Below, one piece after another: positions 25,572-34,194 of a stretch of 48,804 nucleotides of DNA; the stretch's first letter is position 1; every line of letters starts with the position of its first letter. Under the pieces are notes generated by a model. The model did no database searches. It was given only the letters and a program-made list of their open reading frames with translations, and was not told the DNA's origin. This DNA comes from Candidatus Wallbacteria bacterium (GTDB lineage Bacteria > Muiribacteriota > UBA6191 > JACPRK01). Position numbers and translations under genes: made by a program. The DNA lies in contig JACQZN010000025.1 in the NCBI GenBank assembly GCA_016213845.1, positions 1-48,804 of the forward strand, in the 5' to 3' direction.

Positions 25572-25601
25572 TTGCCCACGTCTTGCGATACGACCTATAA
25601 T
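25572..25601 (+). promoter_or_regulatory. Promoter of the secreted paralog pair
   Basis: TTGCCC, 18 nt, perfect TATAAT, about 51 nt before the ATG at 25653, which has AAAGGAG upstream. The 149-nt gap after bamA thus carries its own promoter. Confidence 0.6.
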
Positions 25602-25652
25602 CTGCCCGGCCGGGACCGGTTCTCCGGCCATCTCGAAAGGAGAGGGTGCCAC

Positions 25653-26459
25653 ATGTCGAGGAATTCAGCCGCCATCGGTCTAGCGGCTCTGCTGCTGGCG
25701 GGTGTCGTCGGGGCGGCGGAGCCCGTGCTTCTCCAGTACAAGTTCCAGAAGGGCGAGCCGCTGCGCTACCGCCTTCAGATGAAGAGCAAGTCGACCTTCA
25801 GCATGCCGGACGGCAAGAAGGAGTCGCAGGACATGGCGAGCAGCATGGAGCTGACGCAGGAGCTGATCGAGGCCAAGGCCGACGGCAGCTACCGCGTCTC
25901 CGTGTCCGTCGAGAAGGCCACCCAGACCGTCAACGGTCAGGAGAAGCCGTTTCCGACCCAGCCGGGCCCGCAGCTGATGACGATGCTGCCGAGCGGCAAG
26001 GTGCTGGACGCGCAGGGGCCCGATCCGGGCACCGCGGGCCAGATGCAGATGGTTTTCCCGACCAAGGCGGTCAACGAGGGCGAAGGCTGGGAGCAGGTTG
26101 GCCGTTTGACGAACCCGCTGCCGCTGGAGACCGTGACCAAGTACACGCTCGATAAGGCAGCGGCGCCGGCACCGGGCGGCGGCACGGCTGCGCTGGTCAA
26201 GAGCGACATGACGATCGCCAGCGAGAAGAGCCCGGGCGGCGAACAGGTGAATGCCGGCACCAAGGGCACGCTCTACTTCGACGTTGCGGGCGGCCGCATC
26301 CTCAAGAGCGACGCGAAGGCCAAGTTCAGCTTCACGATGCCCGTTCAGGTGCCCGGCATGCCGCAGGCCCAGAACGTGAACGTGAACCTGGAGATGGACA
26401 TCAGCATCGAGCTCGTGAAGGGCTCGGCCGGTTCCGAGAAGCCGTCCGGCGGCAATTGA
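25653..26459 (+). CDS. Secreted protein of unknown function, paralog A
   Basis: 268 residues: signal peptide (MSRNSAAIGLAALLLAGVVGAAEP), then a mature domain of beta strands with the phrases LQYKFQKGEPLRYRLQMKS, FSMPDGKKE, SSMELTQELIEAKADGSY, VNGQEKPFP and TMLPSGKVLD. It ends in a Pro/Gly-rich tail. Each of these phrases recurs in the next gene, so the two are tandem duplicates. The consecutive strands and the absence of Cys in the mature part suggest an all-beta periplasmic or surface protein. No family is recognised with confidence. The ATG follows AAAGGAG; own promoter at 25572. Confidence 0.75.
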   Translation: MSRNSAAIGLAALLLAGVVGAAEPVLLQYKFQKGEPLRYRLQMKSKSTFSMPDGKKESQDMASSMELTQELIEAKADGSYRVSVSVEKATQTVNGQEKPFPTQPGPQLMTMLPSGKVLDAQGPDPGTAGQMQMVFPTKAVNEGEGWEQVGRLTNPLPLETVTKYTLDKAAAPAPGGGTAALVKSDMTIASEKSPGGEQVNAGTKGTLYFDVAGGRILKSDAKAKFSFTMPVQVPGMPQAQNVNVNLEMDISIELVKGSAGSEKPSGGN

Positions 26460-26512
26460 ACAGGGTCCTCGCCACCGTACGAGCGGTGAGCCAGGGAGGA
26501 GTTGCTTTCGCG

Positions 26513-27334
26513 ATGAATCGTTTCGCTGTCCGTAACGTTCGGGCCGTTCTGGCCGTGCTTGCCGTCGTCGGGACGGTGCTGGCCGCGGAGCCCGTTCAAC
26601 TGCAGTACAAGTTCGAGAAGGACGCCCCGCTGCGTTACAAGCTCCTGATGAAGAGCAGGGCGACTTTCTCGATGCCCGACGGCGCCGTCGAAAACCAGAA
26701 CATGACCAGCTCGATGGAGCTGGAGCAGGAGCTGCTCGAGAAGCAGGCGGACGGCAACTTCAAGGTGGCGGTCACCATCCTGAACGCCAGCCAGAGCGTG
26801 AACGGCCAGGCCCGGCAGATTCCGGTCGCCCAGGGGCACAGCCAGGTCATCACCATGAAGCCCAACGGCGAGGTGCTGGGCGATAACAAGGCGGCCCAGT
26901 CGACCGCAAGCTCGCAGCTGCAGATGGTCTTCCCGGCCAAGGCCGTCTCGGAGGGAGAGACGTGGGAGCAGAAGACCCACATCTCCGAGCCGATCCCGCT
27001 GGAGACCTCCACGCGCTACACGCTGGACAAGGTGGAGACGACCTATCCCGGCTACGGCAAGACGGCGCTCATCAAGTCCTCGATGGGCATCCAGAACGAC
27101 AAGACGGCGACGGGCGACCAGGTGAACTCGACCACGAAGGGGAACCTCTGGTTCGACGCGGCCAAGGGCTGCATCGTTCGCAGCAAGGCCGCATCCAGCT
27201 TCAAGTTCGACCTGCCCGTCAACATCCCGGGTGTCATCAACTCGACCGTGAAGGTGAGCCTGGATCTCGACATCGAGATCGCGCTCGCCAGCATCTTCTC
27301 CGGGCAGCCGGAGGAAGGCGGCAAGCAGAAGTAG
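26513..27334 (+). CDS. Secreted protein of unknown function, paralog B
   Basis: 273 residues: signal peptide MNRFAVRNVRAVLAVLAVVGTVLAAEP, then the same domain as the previous gene: LQYKFEKDAPLRYKLLMKS, FSMPDGAVE, SSMELEQELLEKQADGNF, VNGQARQIP, TMKPNGEVLG. Differences are concentrated in the linker and in the region corresponding to paralog A residues 160-175. One mature Cys (KGCIV) is absent from A. The start at 26513 is 53 nt after paralog A ends, with GGAGGA about 12 nt upstream. Duplication is evident; function unknown. A terminator-like hairpin follows at 27407. Confidence 0.75.
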   Translation: MNRFAVRNVRAVLAVLAVVGTVLAAEPVQLQYKFEKDAPLRYKLLMKSRATFSMPDGAVENQNMTSSMELEQELLEKQADGNFKVAVTILNASQSVNGQARQIPVAQGHSQVITMKPNGEVLGDNKAAQSTASSQLQMVFPAKAVSEGETWEQKTHISEPIPLETSTRYTLDKVETTYPGYGKTALIKSSMGIQNDKTATGDQVNSTTKGNLWFDAAKGCIVRSKAASSFKFDLPVNIPGVINSTVKVSLDLDIEIALASIFSGQPEEGGKQK

Positions 27335-27406
27335 ACCGCGAGCCGGGGTTTAACCGGCCGGTCCGGAGTCCGAGATGTGAACAAACGCAAGGCGGGGGGA
27401 GCGAGG

Positions 27407-27443
27407 AAGCCGTTCCAGAAGTGTCGGGAGCGGCTTTCTCATT
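27407..27443 (+). terminator. Rho-independent-type terminator after the secreted paralog pair
   Basis: Stem AAGCCGTTCC (27407-27416) pairs with GGAGCGGCTT (27427-27436), ten pairs with one G-U, loop of ten, then TTCTCATTT. It separates the paralogs from the pilin operon that starts at 27518. Confidence 0.55.
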
Positions 27444-27517
27444 TCCGGGCCCGGAGAGCCGCCGGCGGGGCATGGTGCGCCGATTCGCGTTTTCGGTGGT
27501 GTACCCTCGCTCCTGAG

Positions 27518-27955
27518 ATGCGAGCCCGAAGAGACCTGCGCGGCATCACGCTGCTGGAGCTGATGATGGCGATAGCTATCTTGTCGTTTGCGCTCTTGCC
27601 GCTCTCGATGGTGATGCGGAGCGGCTCCAAGACCGTGGAGGGCACCCGCGACATCGCGGGCGCGGTCTGCTTCGCGCAGGCGACGCTGGAGCAGTGCCGC
27701 AGCTACCCCTACGAGCTCTTGCGCCGGGAGCCGGGCACGCCTGCCGGCGAGGAGACCGCCGAGGAAGCCATGAAGCGCGCGGCCACCTTCACGATGGGGC
27801 GCATCACCTACACGCGCCAGGTCACCATCCGGCCGGTCTCCGCCGGCAGCGGCTTCGACGGCCGCCTGATGCATCTGCGGATCACCTGGCAACCCAAGGA
27901 CGGCGAGAAGCCGTTCGAGTACGAGACGTGGTCCGTCTTCAGCGACGTGAAATGA
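27518..27955 (+). CDS. Minor pilin, PilV/GspI-like prepilin
   Basis: 145 residues. Prepilin leader MRARRDLRG cleaved after Gly9, then ITLLELMMAIAILSFALLPL with Glu at +5; position +1 is Ile rather than the usual Phe. The leader is unusually basic. The globular part contains GTRDIAGAVCFAQATLEQC and RQVTIRPVS, with a pair of cysteines about 9 apart. It overlaps the next gene by ATGA. In T4P, minor pilins PilV, PilW and PilX form the priming tip; this gene takes the first slot. An alternative upstream start (27377) would add a non-pilin extension and is not supported. Confidence 0.78.
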   Translation: MRARRDLRGITLLELMMAIAILSFALLPLSMVMRSGSKTVEGTRDIAGAVCFAQATLEQCRSYPYELLRREPGTPAGEETAEEAMKRAATFTMGRITYTRQVTIRPVSAGSGFDGRLMHLRITWQPKDGEKPFEYETWSVFSDVK

Positions 27956-28626
27956 GAGTGGGTTCAGCCGCCGGGTCCGTTCGGGCACGCGGCGCCTTCA
28001 CGGTCGTCGAGATATCGGTGGCGGCCTTCATCCTGGCGCTCGTCTTCCTGATGGGCTTCACCTTCCTGACGGGCGAGGGGCGAGGCGTGGCGCAGATGAC
28101 CCAGGACCTCGACATCAACGCGACCGTGGAGGCGGCCTTCAGCCAGCTCTCGCGGGACGTGCGCGCCTCCAGCGAGGTGCTGACTCCCGGGCTCATCGAC
28201 GTCAAGGACGCGCCGCCCAGGTTCGAGTACGGCAAGACAAGCCTCTGCGTGCTCAAGCAGTCCTATCTCGACTGCCGCTCGACGCCCGTGAGCCGCGTCT
28301 CATCGGTAGTGAAGTACTGGCTCGACAAGCCGGTGCGGGTCGGAGACTTGCCGGGCGGCGAGGTCGGCGTCACGTACAGCCTCTACCGGCGCGTCAACGA
28401 CCAGCCCGGCTCCGATCCGGAGAAGCCGATCCTGACGGGCATCCAGGAGCTGACGTTCTACCGGACCAAGAAAGTGCCGGGCGCCGCGGGGCCGAACGGA
28501 ACGGGATACTACGTCCTCCACATGAACATGAAGGTCGCGGCCTTGAGGCGTGGAACGGGCAGCTACGTGTTCAGGGGCTATGCGGCTCAGATGGACACGA
28601 TGGTGAAGCTCAGGGGAGGACTCTGA
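27952..28626 (+). CDS. Minor pilin, PilW/GspJ-like prepilin
   Basis: 224 residues. Leader MRVGSAAGSVRARGA with likely cleavage after Ala15, an accepted but weaker -1 residue than Gly, then FTVVEISVAAFILALVFLMGFTFL with Glu at +5. The C-terminal part has beta strands with FEYGKTSLCVLKQSYLDC (two Cys, possible disulfide) and TYSLYRRV. It overlaps both neighbours (ATGA before, TGATG after), so the operon is tightly coupled. Larger than a major pilin; architecture and position fit PilW. A GspJ-type role cannot be excluded. Confidence 0.78.
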   Translation: MRVGSAAGSVRARGAFTVVEISVAAFILALVFLMGFTFLTGEGRGVAQMTQDLDINATVEAAFSQLSRDVRASSEVLTPGLIDVKDAPPRFEYGKTSLCVLKQSYLDCRSTPVSRVSSVVKYWLDKPVRVGDLPGGEVGVTYSLYRRVNDQPGSDPEKPILTGIQELTFYRTKKVPGAAGPNGTGYYVLHMNMKVAALRRGTGSYVFRGYAAQMDTMVKLRGGL

Positions 28627-31046
28627 TGCGCACCGCGAGGCGGGGCATGGCGCTGCCGATCATCGTGGCCATCGTGTTCGTGCTGGCGGCGCTGATCCTG
28701 GCGTTCAACACCTACTCCAGCTCCCGCATCCGTGCCACGGGCGCCGTGCTCAACGGCTTCTCGGCGCTGGCCGCCGCGGAGGCCGGCATCCACTGCGTGC
28801 TCCTCGAGATGCGCAACAGTCAGGGCTGGGCCACGCACGAGCTCGAGCTCACCTCCGAAGGCGAGTTCGAGTGGAAAGATGAAATCAGTCGACCGGTTCG
28901 GATGGACGCCGATAGCGTGCTCGCCATCGAGAAGGGCGCCAAGGGCACCTACTCCGGAAAGCTGGGCAGCGGCCCCTTCGCTACGGAGTTCAAGGTGCGG
29001 GCCGGCCAGGTCCCGCTCACCGACGACCCGAACACGCCCTCCATCGACGAGTCGAACCGCTACGTGCGCATCGAGAGCATCGGCAAGAAGAAGGACCCGA
29101 CCGGAAAACAGGACCGCTACACGAAGATCGTCGTCTTCGGCGAGGTGAGCAACTTCACCGAGTACGTCGTCTACGACGGCGAGAAGGTCATCCTCGGCAT
29201 GGGCTCGCACAACGACTCCAACCACGCCAACGTCTTCGCCGACGGCCGCATCTACGGCCACGAGGCCGTCAAGCTCGGCAACATCGAGCGCAACGGCACG
29301 CTGCAGAAGTTCGTGAACCTCGACTGCATCCGCAGCGCCGGCGGCATCGAGATCAAGGACGCCTACCAGGTCACCTTCCAGAAGCCGAAGGCGCTGGCGG
29401 GAAAGCCGATCGATCTTGGCCCGTCCAACGACTCCGACGGCCCGTCCGCCGTCGAGACCGCGAGCGGAAACGTGCTGGACGGAGAACGAGGCGGCGCGCT
29501 GTCGCTGCCCAAACTGGACAAGGAGTTCTATCGCCGCCAGGCCCAGCGCGCCGGCATCGACGTGAGCGATCTGCCAACAAGAAAGGAGCCCATCCCGCTC
29601 TATCCCAAGAAGCTGGCGGACGATTTGATCGAGCTCGACTTCGGCAGGCCGGGCTACGAGGGTTCCGACACGCCTCCGGACGACCATGAGACGCTCGGGA
29701 AGCCCTATCCGGCCGACTTCAACGGGCTCATCTACTCCTCCAAACCGGTCACCGTGTGGGGCTGTCCGGACCGCGACGTCACGATCTTCTGCGAGGCCGA
29801 CATCTTCATCAGCGGCGACTACAACATCCACCCGGCCCACCGGCAGAACTACCGCCAGAAGTTCGAGACGCCTGCGGGGACGCCCATCGACGGCACACCG
29901 TTCTACCAGTACCGCAAGGACGACGAGGAGAAGTGGGTCAGCAGCACGACCGGCGAGCCCGTCGACGGCAAGGAGAGGGAACGCGTCGCCTCCGCCCTCA
30001 TCTCGATGGGGCGCGTCTGGTTCGACTACCGGCACCCTTCACGCTACCTGGCCAACGAGCTCAGGGGCCTGATCAAGCTGGAGATGATCGGAGGGCTGCT
30101 GGGCGATGAGACGAAGGCCTACGATTGGGTCAAGCGGGCGGATAACAACCCGGCCCCGCCGCCGATACCGGCCGCTTCGATCAAGACGCCGGGCGCCGAC
30201 GGCGCCGACGACCTCACCTTCGAGCTGCAGAGCTACCTGGGTCGCGGCGGCTCGGGCTCGCTCTCGAACTTGCAGGTGACGACCGCCAGCTACCAGGTCA
30301 TCCGGCAGGCGTTCGTGGCCGCGGTCGCCGACGGCCAGCTCACGCGCGACGACCTCGACGGGGCGGCCGGCAAGCCGGGCGTCCTCGACGTGATCGTGAA
30401 GCAGTTGCAGGCCGACGAGCGAGAGCTGGCCCAGTTCTGGCCTGCTGCCGAAGATCCCGACCTCAAGGATCTCACGCCGCCGATGCTGGGCGGCTTCACT
30501 GCCCCCCAAAGGCTCTACGACCTGGTCTACGACGAGCGCAACGCTGGCCTGACCCAGCACCCTCCGAACGGCAAGTACAGCGACCTCGAGGGGAGCAAGC
30601 CCGACATGCTCGAAGACGAGCTCTACATGCCGCAGATGAGTATGTACGCGATGATCTTCATCAACGCCCGCCGCAACGACGACCTCTCCGAGAGCCTCAC
30701 CGACGACCCCCAGAGCATGAACCGCCGCTTCGACGACCTGGGCAACGCCCGCGGCCGCAAGGTCCACTTCCTGACCACCATCCTGGGGCTCGAGGAGCAG
30801 AAGCGCGGCGGTGTCACCAACATCACCACGCCTCTCGTGCAGCGCTTCGTCGGCAGCGAGATCCGGCTGGCCCAGGTCGCCAACCACCCGCCCGCCTTGA
30901 CGACCGGCAACTACTGGCCGCCGCTGCGCCGGCGCATCTATGACCGGACGCTCTCGGTCCATCCGCCCCCGATGATCCCTCAGATGGTGGAGCTGCGAAG
31001 CTGGCAACAGCTGGGCGCCGTGAAGAAGGACTTCGAGGAGTTCTAG
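28626..31046 (+). CDS. Very large PilX-like minor pilin / pilus-associated protein
   Basis: 806 residues. The N-terminus MRTARRGMALPIIVAIVFVLAALILAFNTYSSS is a PilX/GspK-type hydrophobic helix, with Gly7 as the possible leader site and no Glu at +5. The remaining 760 residues are not PilX-sized (usually about 150-200). Segments such as VFADGRIYGHEAVKLGN and LIYSSKPVTVWGCPDRDVTIFCEADIFISG alternate short strands and Gly/Asn turns, suggesting a beta-solenoid. Charged low-complexity linkers occur around 430-470 and 520-545. The gene is third in the pilin operon and the array at 31048 starts right at its stop. Function inferred as tip or surface component. Confidence 0.72.
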   Translation: MRTARRGMALPIIVAIVFVLAALILAFNTYSSSRIRATGAVLNGFSALAAAEAGIHCVLLEMRNSQGWATHELELTSEGEFEWKDEISRPVRMDADSVLAIEKGAKGTYSGKLGSGPFATEFKVRAGQVPLTDDPNTPSIDESNRYVRIESIGKKKDPTGKQDRYTKIVVFGEVSNFTEYVVYDGEKVILGMGSHNDSNHANVFADGRIYGHEAVKLGNIERNGTLQKFVNLDCIRSAGGIEIKDAYQVTFQKPKALAGKPIDLGPSNDSDGPSAVETASGNVLDGERGGALSLPKLDKEFYRRQAQRAGIDVSDLPTRKEPIPLYPKKLADDLIELDFGRPGYEGSDTPPDDHETLGKPYPADFNGLIYSSKPVTVWGCPDRDVTIFCEADIFISGDYNIHPAHRQNYRQKFETPAGTPIDGTPFYQYRKDDEEKWVSSTTGEPVDGKERERVASALISMGRVWFDYRHPSRYLANELRGLIKLEMIGGLLGDETKAYDWVKRADNNPAPPPIPAASIKTPGADGADDLTFELQSYLGRGGSGSLSNLQVTTASYQVIRQAFVAAVADGQLTRDDLDGAAGKPGVLDVIVKQLQADERELAQFWPAAEDPDLKDLTPPMLGGFTAPQRLYDLVYDERNAGLTQHPPNGKYSDLEGSKPDMLEDELYMPQMSMYAMIFINARRNDDLSESLTDDPQSMNRRFDDLGNARGRKVHFLTTILGLEEQKRGGVTNITTPLVQRFVGSEIRLAQVANHPPALTTGNYWPPLRRRIYDRTLSVHPPPMIPQMVELRSWQQLGAVKKDFEEF

Positions 31047-31047
31047 G

Positions 31048-31082
31048 GAGTAGCGAGTAGTGAGTAGCGAGTAGTGAGTAGC
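31048..31082. repeat. Heptameric repeat array, GAGTAGY type
   Basis: Five contiguous units GAGTAGC/GAGTAGT alternating exactly (31048-31082), beginning 2 nt after the TAG stop of the preceding gene. Same units as at 39751, 8.7 kb away. Confidence 0.9.
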
Positions 31083-31149
31083 CTGGGGCGCGGTCGACCC
31101 GCGGGAGCCCGCCAGCAGGCTCAAGCCCGGGCAGCGCACTCGGCCAGCC

Positions 31150-31178
31150 TTGCTGACCTCCGCGGCCGCGTGTATCTT
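31150..31178 (+). promoter_or_regulatory. Promoter of the ABC-F gene, very short leader
   Basis: TTGCTG, exactly 17 nt, TATCTT. The -10 ends 11 nt before the ATG at 31190, so the leader would be about 4-5 nt and could hold no Shine-Dalgarno; none is seen. Confidence 0.45.
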
Positions 31179-31189
31179 CTGGTCTCCCG

Positions 31190-32974
31190 ATGGCCTCGCT
31201 GCTCTCCGTTCAAAACGTCACCGCCAGCTACGGCTCGCGCGTGCTGTTCGAGGGCGTCTCACTCGCCATCGCCGACGGCGACCGTCTGGGGATGATCGGC
31301 CCCAACGGAGCCGGAAAATCGACCTTGCTGCGCATCCTCGCGGGCAGCGAAGAGCCGGATTCAGGCGTCCGGTCTCTGCGCTCGAACACTCGTCTGGCGA
31401 TGGTCCCGCAAGCCCCGGCCTTCGAGCAAGGCTTGACCATCGACGCGGTGCTCGAGCGCTCTCTGGACGCCGCCGTCATGGGCGAGGCGAGCGCCCGCAT
31501 CGCGGGTGCCCGTGGGCGCGCCGAGCTGCCCGGCGGCGACACGCCGGTCGACTCGCTCTCCGGAGGTTGGCGCAAGCGGCTCGCGATCGCATGCGCGCTG
31601 GTACGCGAGCCGGATGTCATCCTGCTGGACGAGCCGACCAACCACCTCGATCTGGAAGGGGTGCTCTGGCTCGAGAGGCTCTTGCGCACCTCGTCGTTCG
31701 CGGCGCTCATCGTCACCCACGATCGCATGTTCCTGGAAAACGTCGCGTCGCGAGTGACCGAGCTCAACAAGCTGTTCCCCGAAGGCAGCTTCACGGTCGA
31801 GGGCAACTATAGCGAGTTCCTGCTCCGCCGCGAGGACGTGCTCCTGGCCCAGGCCCGCCACGGCGAGATGCTGGCCAACAAGGTCCGCCGCGAGGTCGAG
31901 TGGCTGCGGCGTGGTCCCAGGGCGCGCGCAACCAAGTCGAAATCGCGCATCGAGGAAGCGGGCCGCCTGATCGACGAGCTGGCCGAGGTGCGGACCCGCC
32001 AGGCGCAGTCCACCGCCGGCATCGACTTCGCCGGCTCGGGCCGCCGCAGCCGGCAGCTCATGGTCTGCAAGGGGATCGGCAAGGCGTACGGGGGCCGGAC
32101 GCTCTTCTCCGGACTCGAGCTCGCCCTGTCCCCGGGCACACGCCTGGGCGTGCTCGGACTCAATGGATGCGGAAAGACCACTTTGCTGCGGATTCTCGCT
32201 GGCGAGCTCGAGCCCGATCGCGGCTCAATCGAGCGGGCCGACGCGCTCGTGACCGTGATGTTCGACCAAGCCCGCGAGCAGCTCGATCCCGAGATGAGGC
32301 TGCGCGATGCGCTGGCGCCGCTCGGCGGCGATTCGGTCTCCTATCGAGGCCGGCAGATGCACGTGACCGCGTGGGCTCGCCGCTTCCTGTTCCATGTCGA
32401 ACAACTCGACGTCACGCTCGGTCGGCTCTCCGGTGGAGAGCAGGCCCGGGTGCTGGTGGCGCGCTTGATGCTCAGACCGGCGGACGTATTGATCCTCGAC
32501 GAGCCAACCAACGATCTCGACCTCGAGACGCTCGGCGTGCTGGAAGAGAGCCTCGCCGAGTTTCCTGGCGCTCTTGTCCTGGTCACCCACGACCGGTACA
32601 TGCTCGACCGCATCTCCACCGAGCTGCTCGCGCTGGATGGCCAGGGCGGGGTCGAAAGATTCGCAGACTATGCGCAATGGGAGACGGCGCAGCGTCGCGC
32701 TGTCCCGCGCGCCACGGCGGCGTCGCCACAAGCGCCGCGCCCCGCTTCCCGAGGCCTCTCGTACAAGGAGAAGCAAGAGCTGGAGGGAATGGAAGCCGCC
32801 ATCCTCGCCGCCGAGTCCGATGTCGAGCGGCTGGATCGCGAAGTTCACTCGCCCGAGATCGCCAATAGGGCCGAGGAGCTGGCGGCCGCCTGGCACGCGC
32901 TCCAGGAGGCAAGGGCACGGCGCGAACAGCTCTGGGCAAGATGGTCCGAGCTCGACGCAAGGAGCAAGAGATGA
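31190..32974 (+). CDS. uup: ABC-F family ATPase, Uup-like
   Basis: 594 residues with no membrane segment: two ABC domains. First: Walker A GPNGAGKS (37-44), signature LSGGWRKR (Trp replaces Gln/Glu), Walker B VILLDEPTNHLDL. Second: Walker A GLNGCGKT (about 325-332), signature LSGGEQAR, Walker B VLILDEPTNDLDL. The domains are joined by a linker with a coiled coil (about 225-275, HGEMLANKVRREVEWLRRG). The C-terminal extension (about 525-594, KEKQELEGMEAAILAAE ... LWARWSELD) is a coiled coil typical of Uup. ABC-F proteins act on ribosomes or translation; Uup is linked to mobile-element excision and fitness. Starts 4-5 nt after its likely transcription start. Confidence 0.86.
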   Translation: MASLLSVQNVTASYGSRVLFEGVSLAIADGDRLGMIGPNGAGKSTLLRILAGSEEPDSGVRSLRSNTRLAMVPQAPAFEQGLTIDAVLERSLDAAVMGEASARIAGARGRAELPGGDTPVDSLSGGWRKRLAIACALVREPDVILLDEPTNHLDLEGVLWLERLLRTSSFAALIVTHDRMFLENVASRVTELNKLFPEGSFTVEGNYSEFLLRREDVLLAQARHGEMLANKVRREVEWLRRGPRARATKSKSRIEEAGRLIDELAEVRTRQAQSTAGIDFAGSGRRSRQLMVCKGIGKAYGGRTLFSGLELALSPGTRLGVLGLNGCGKTTLLRILAGELEPDRGSIERADALVTVMFDQAREQLDPEMRLRDALAPLGGDSVSYRGRQMHVTAWARRFLFHVEQLDVTLGRLSGGEQARVLVARLMLRPADVLILDEPTNDLDLETLGVLEESLAEFPGALVLVTHDRYMLDRISTELLALDGQGGVERFADYAQWETAQRRAVPRATAASPQAPRPASRGLSYKEKQELEGMEAAILAAESDVERLDREVHSPEIANRAEELAAAWHALQEARARREQLWARWSELDARSKR

Positions 32975-33063
32975 CCCGATCGAGTGATCGTCCTCTTCCT
33001 CGATTCAACGCCCGCAACCTCTCGACCGTCCGAAAGCTGGCCCGGATCGCCGGGAAGCTCTGA
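32971..33063 (+). CDS. Possible 30-residue basic peptide coupled to the ABC-F gene
   Basis: ATG overlaps the ABC-F stop (ATGA), with AAGGAG six nt upstream. The 30-codon frame encodes a peptide rich in Arg and Lys (MTRSSDRPLPRFNARNL... to ARIAGKL). The Shine-Dalgarno lies inside ABC-F coding sequence and may be accidental. No similarity recognised. Confidence 0.28.
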   Translation: MTRSSDRPLPRFNARNLSTVRKLARIAGKL

Positions 33064-33087
33064 GCGCCCGCGGCCGCTGAAGACGGT

Positions 33088-34158
33088 CTACTCTCTCCCC
33101 AGGCCCTGGACCGGGTTGAAGGCGGGCTTGGCGCCGGCGTTGCCGGCGGGTGGGGTGGGCTTCGAGGACGAGGCCGGGTCGGGCGGGGGCTTGGGGCCGC
33201 GGGCCAGCTCCCGGACGCCGTCTTCGGTCAGGCCCATCGCGGCGGCCAGGGGGGCGGCGCCCTCCAGTCTCAGAAAGGCCGCCACGAGCTCGCGGCGCTC
33301 GGGTTCCGACATCTCCCGGCGCTCGGGACGTCCGGATTCATGAACCAGCGACTGGCCGGGTACGAGGTCGAAGACGGAGGAGGCTTCGGAAGCCAGCACC
33401 CTTCCCTCGAGGAGATCGACCCGGCAGAGTTCCTGATCGACGCTGAACCGCGTCCCCATCACCTTTACGGAGAACGAGCAGCTCCTGACCTGAAAGCCCT
33501 GGCCGGTCTTGGTGACCGAAGCCAACGCTCTTCCCGCCGAAAGCTCCAGCGCTCGGAGCTGCACCCGGGCCCGGGCCCTCTTCTCGAGCCGGACGCGCGT
33601 GCCGTCGGTGAAGCGCAGCGTGGCGCCGGCCTGGGCGAGGGCGATCTCGCTGCCCGCGCGAAGCTCGGGCCGGGCGGGATCGAACGGCTTGCCGTCCACG
33701 GTCGCGCCGGTCCCTTCCGACTCGACGGTTCCGAGGATCGCAGCGGGCGGTGCCGCCACGGGCGCCTGGGCGACGCGGAGAACGGGCGGTCCCGCTGGCA
33801 GAGTGCCCGGCGGTCGCTCACCGCGCGGCCAGAGGGCGAGGACCAGGACGGCCATCGCGGGCACGGCGGCGTAGCCCCACGCCGGCGCCGGAGTCAGCAG
33901 CTGCGCCAATCGAGCCCAGAGCGACCGCCGCGGCGGCGGCAGCTCCCGCACCAGCGCCATGATCTTGCGAGAGCGGTGCTCCGGGAAAGGCTCCAGCGTC
34001 ACCGACGCCAGCGCTCGGACCGTCTGCTCGAGCGCCTCGCCATGCTCGCGACATCCGGAGCAGCCCTCCACGTGCGAGCTCACCGCGCTTCTGTCGGCGG
34101 CCGAAAGCGGGCCGGCTTCCGACTGTTCCAGCAGCTCCTTCACTCGCTCGCAATTCAT
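33088..34158 (-). CDS. FecR-like anti-sigma factor with zinc-finger domain
   Basis: 356 residues. N-terminal zf-HC2 anti-sigma domain with HVEGCSGCREH (His29, Cys33, Cys36), then one membrane segment (about 93-109, WGYAAVPAMAVLVLALW). A Pro-rich periplasmic linker (114-140) leads to a FecR domain (about 150-275) with LRFTDGTRVRLEKRARARVQ, ELSAGRALASV and MGTRFSVD, then LVPGQSLV. A Pro/Ser tail closes it. It would hold the ECF sigma factor encoded just upstream and release it on a periplasmic signal. Spacing to the sigma gene is 103 nt and includes a perfect hairpin. No TonB receptor is nearby, so this is not a classical FecIR set. Confidence 0.82.
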   Translation of the reverse strand: MNCERVKELLEQSEAGPLSAADRSAVSSHVEGCSGCREHGEALEQTVRALASVTLEPFPEHRSRKIMALVRELPPPRRSLWARLAQLLTPAPAWGYAAVPAMAVLVLALWPRGERPPGTLPAGPPVLRVAQAPVAAPPAAILGTVESEGTGATVDGKPFDPARPELRAGSEIALAQAGATLRFTDGTRVRLEKRARARVQLRALELSAGRALASVTKTGQGFQVRSCSFSVKVMGTRFSVDQELCRVDLLEGRVLASEASSVFDLVPGQSLVHESGRPERREMSEPERRELVAAFLRLEGAAPLAAAMGLTEDGVRELARGPKPPPDPASSSKPTPPAGNAGAKPAFNPVQGLGRE

Positions 34159-34194
34159 GGCTCACCTCGTCCGCGGGACATCCCCGGGAGTTGC

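Noticed and set aside
28587..30035. 482-codon minus-strand frame opposite the PilX-like gene
   Set aside because: Val/Asp/Arg-rich shadow without domains; the plus frame continues the pilin operon.
31048..31082. Repeat tracts as a CRISPR array
   Set aside because: Units are 7 nt without spacers and no cas genes are present.
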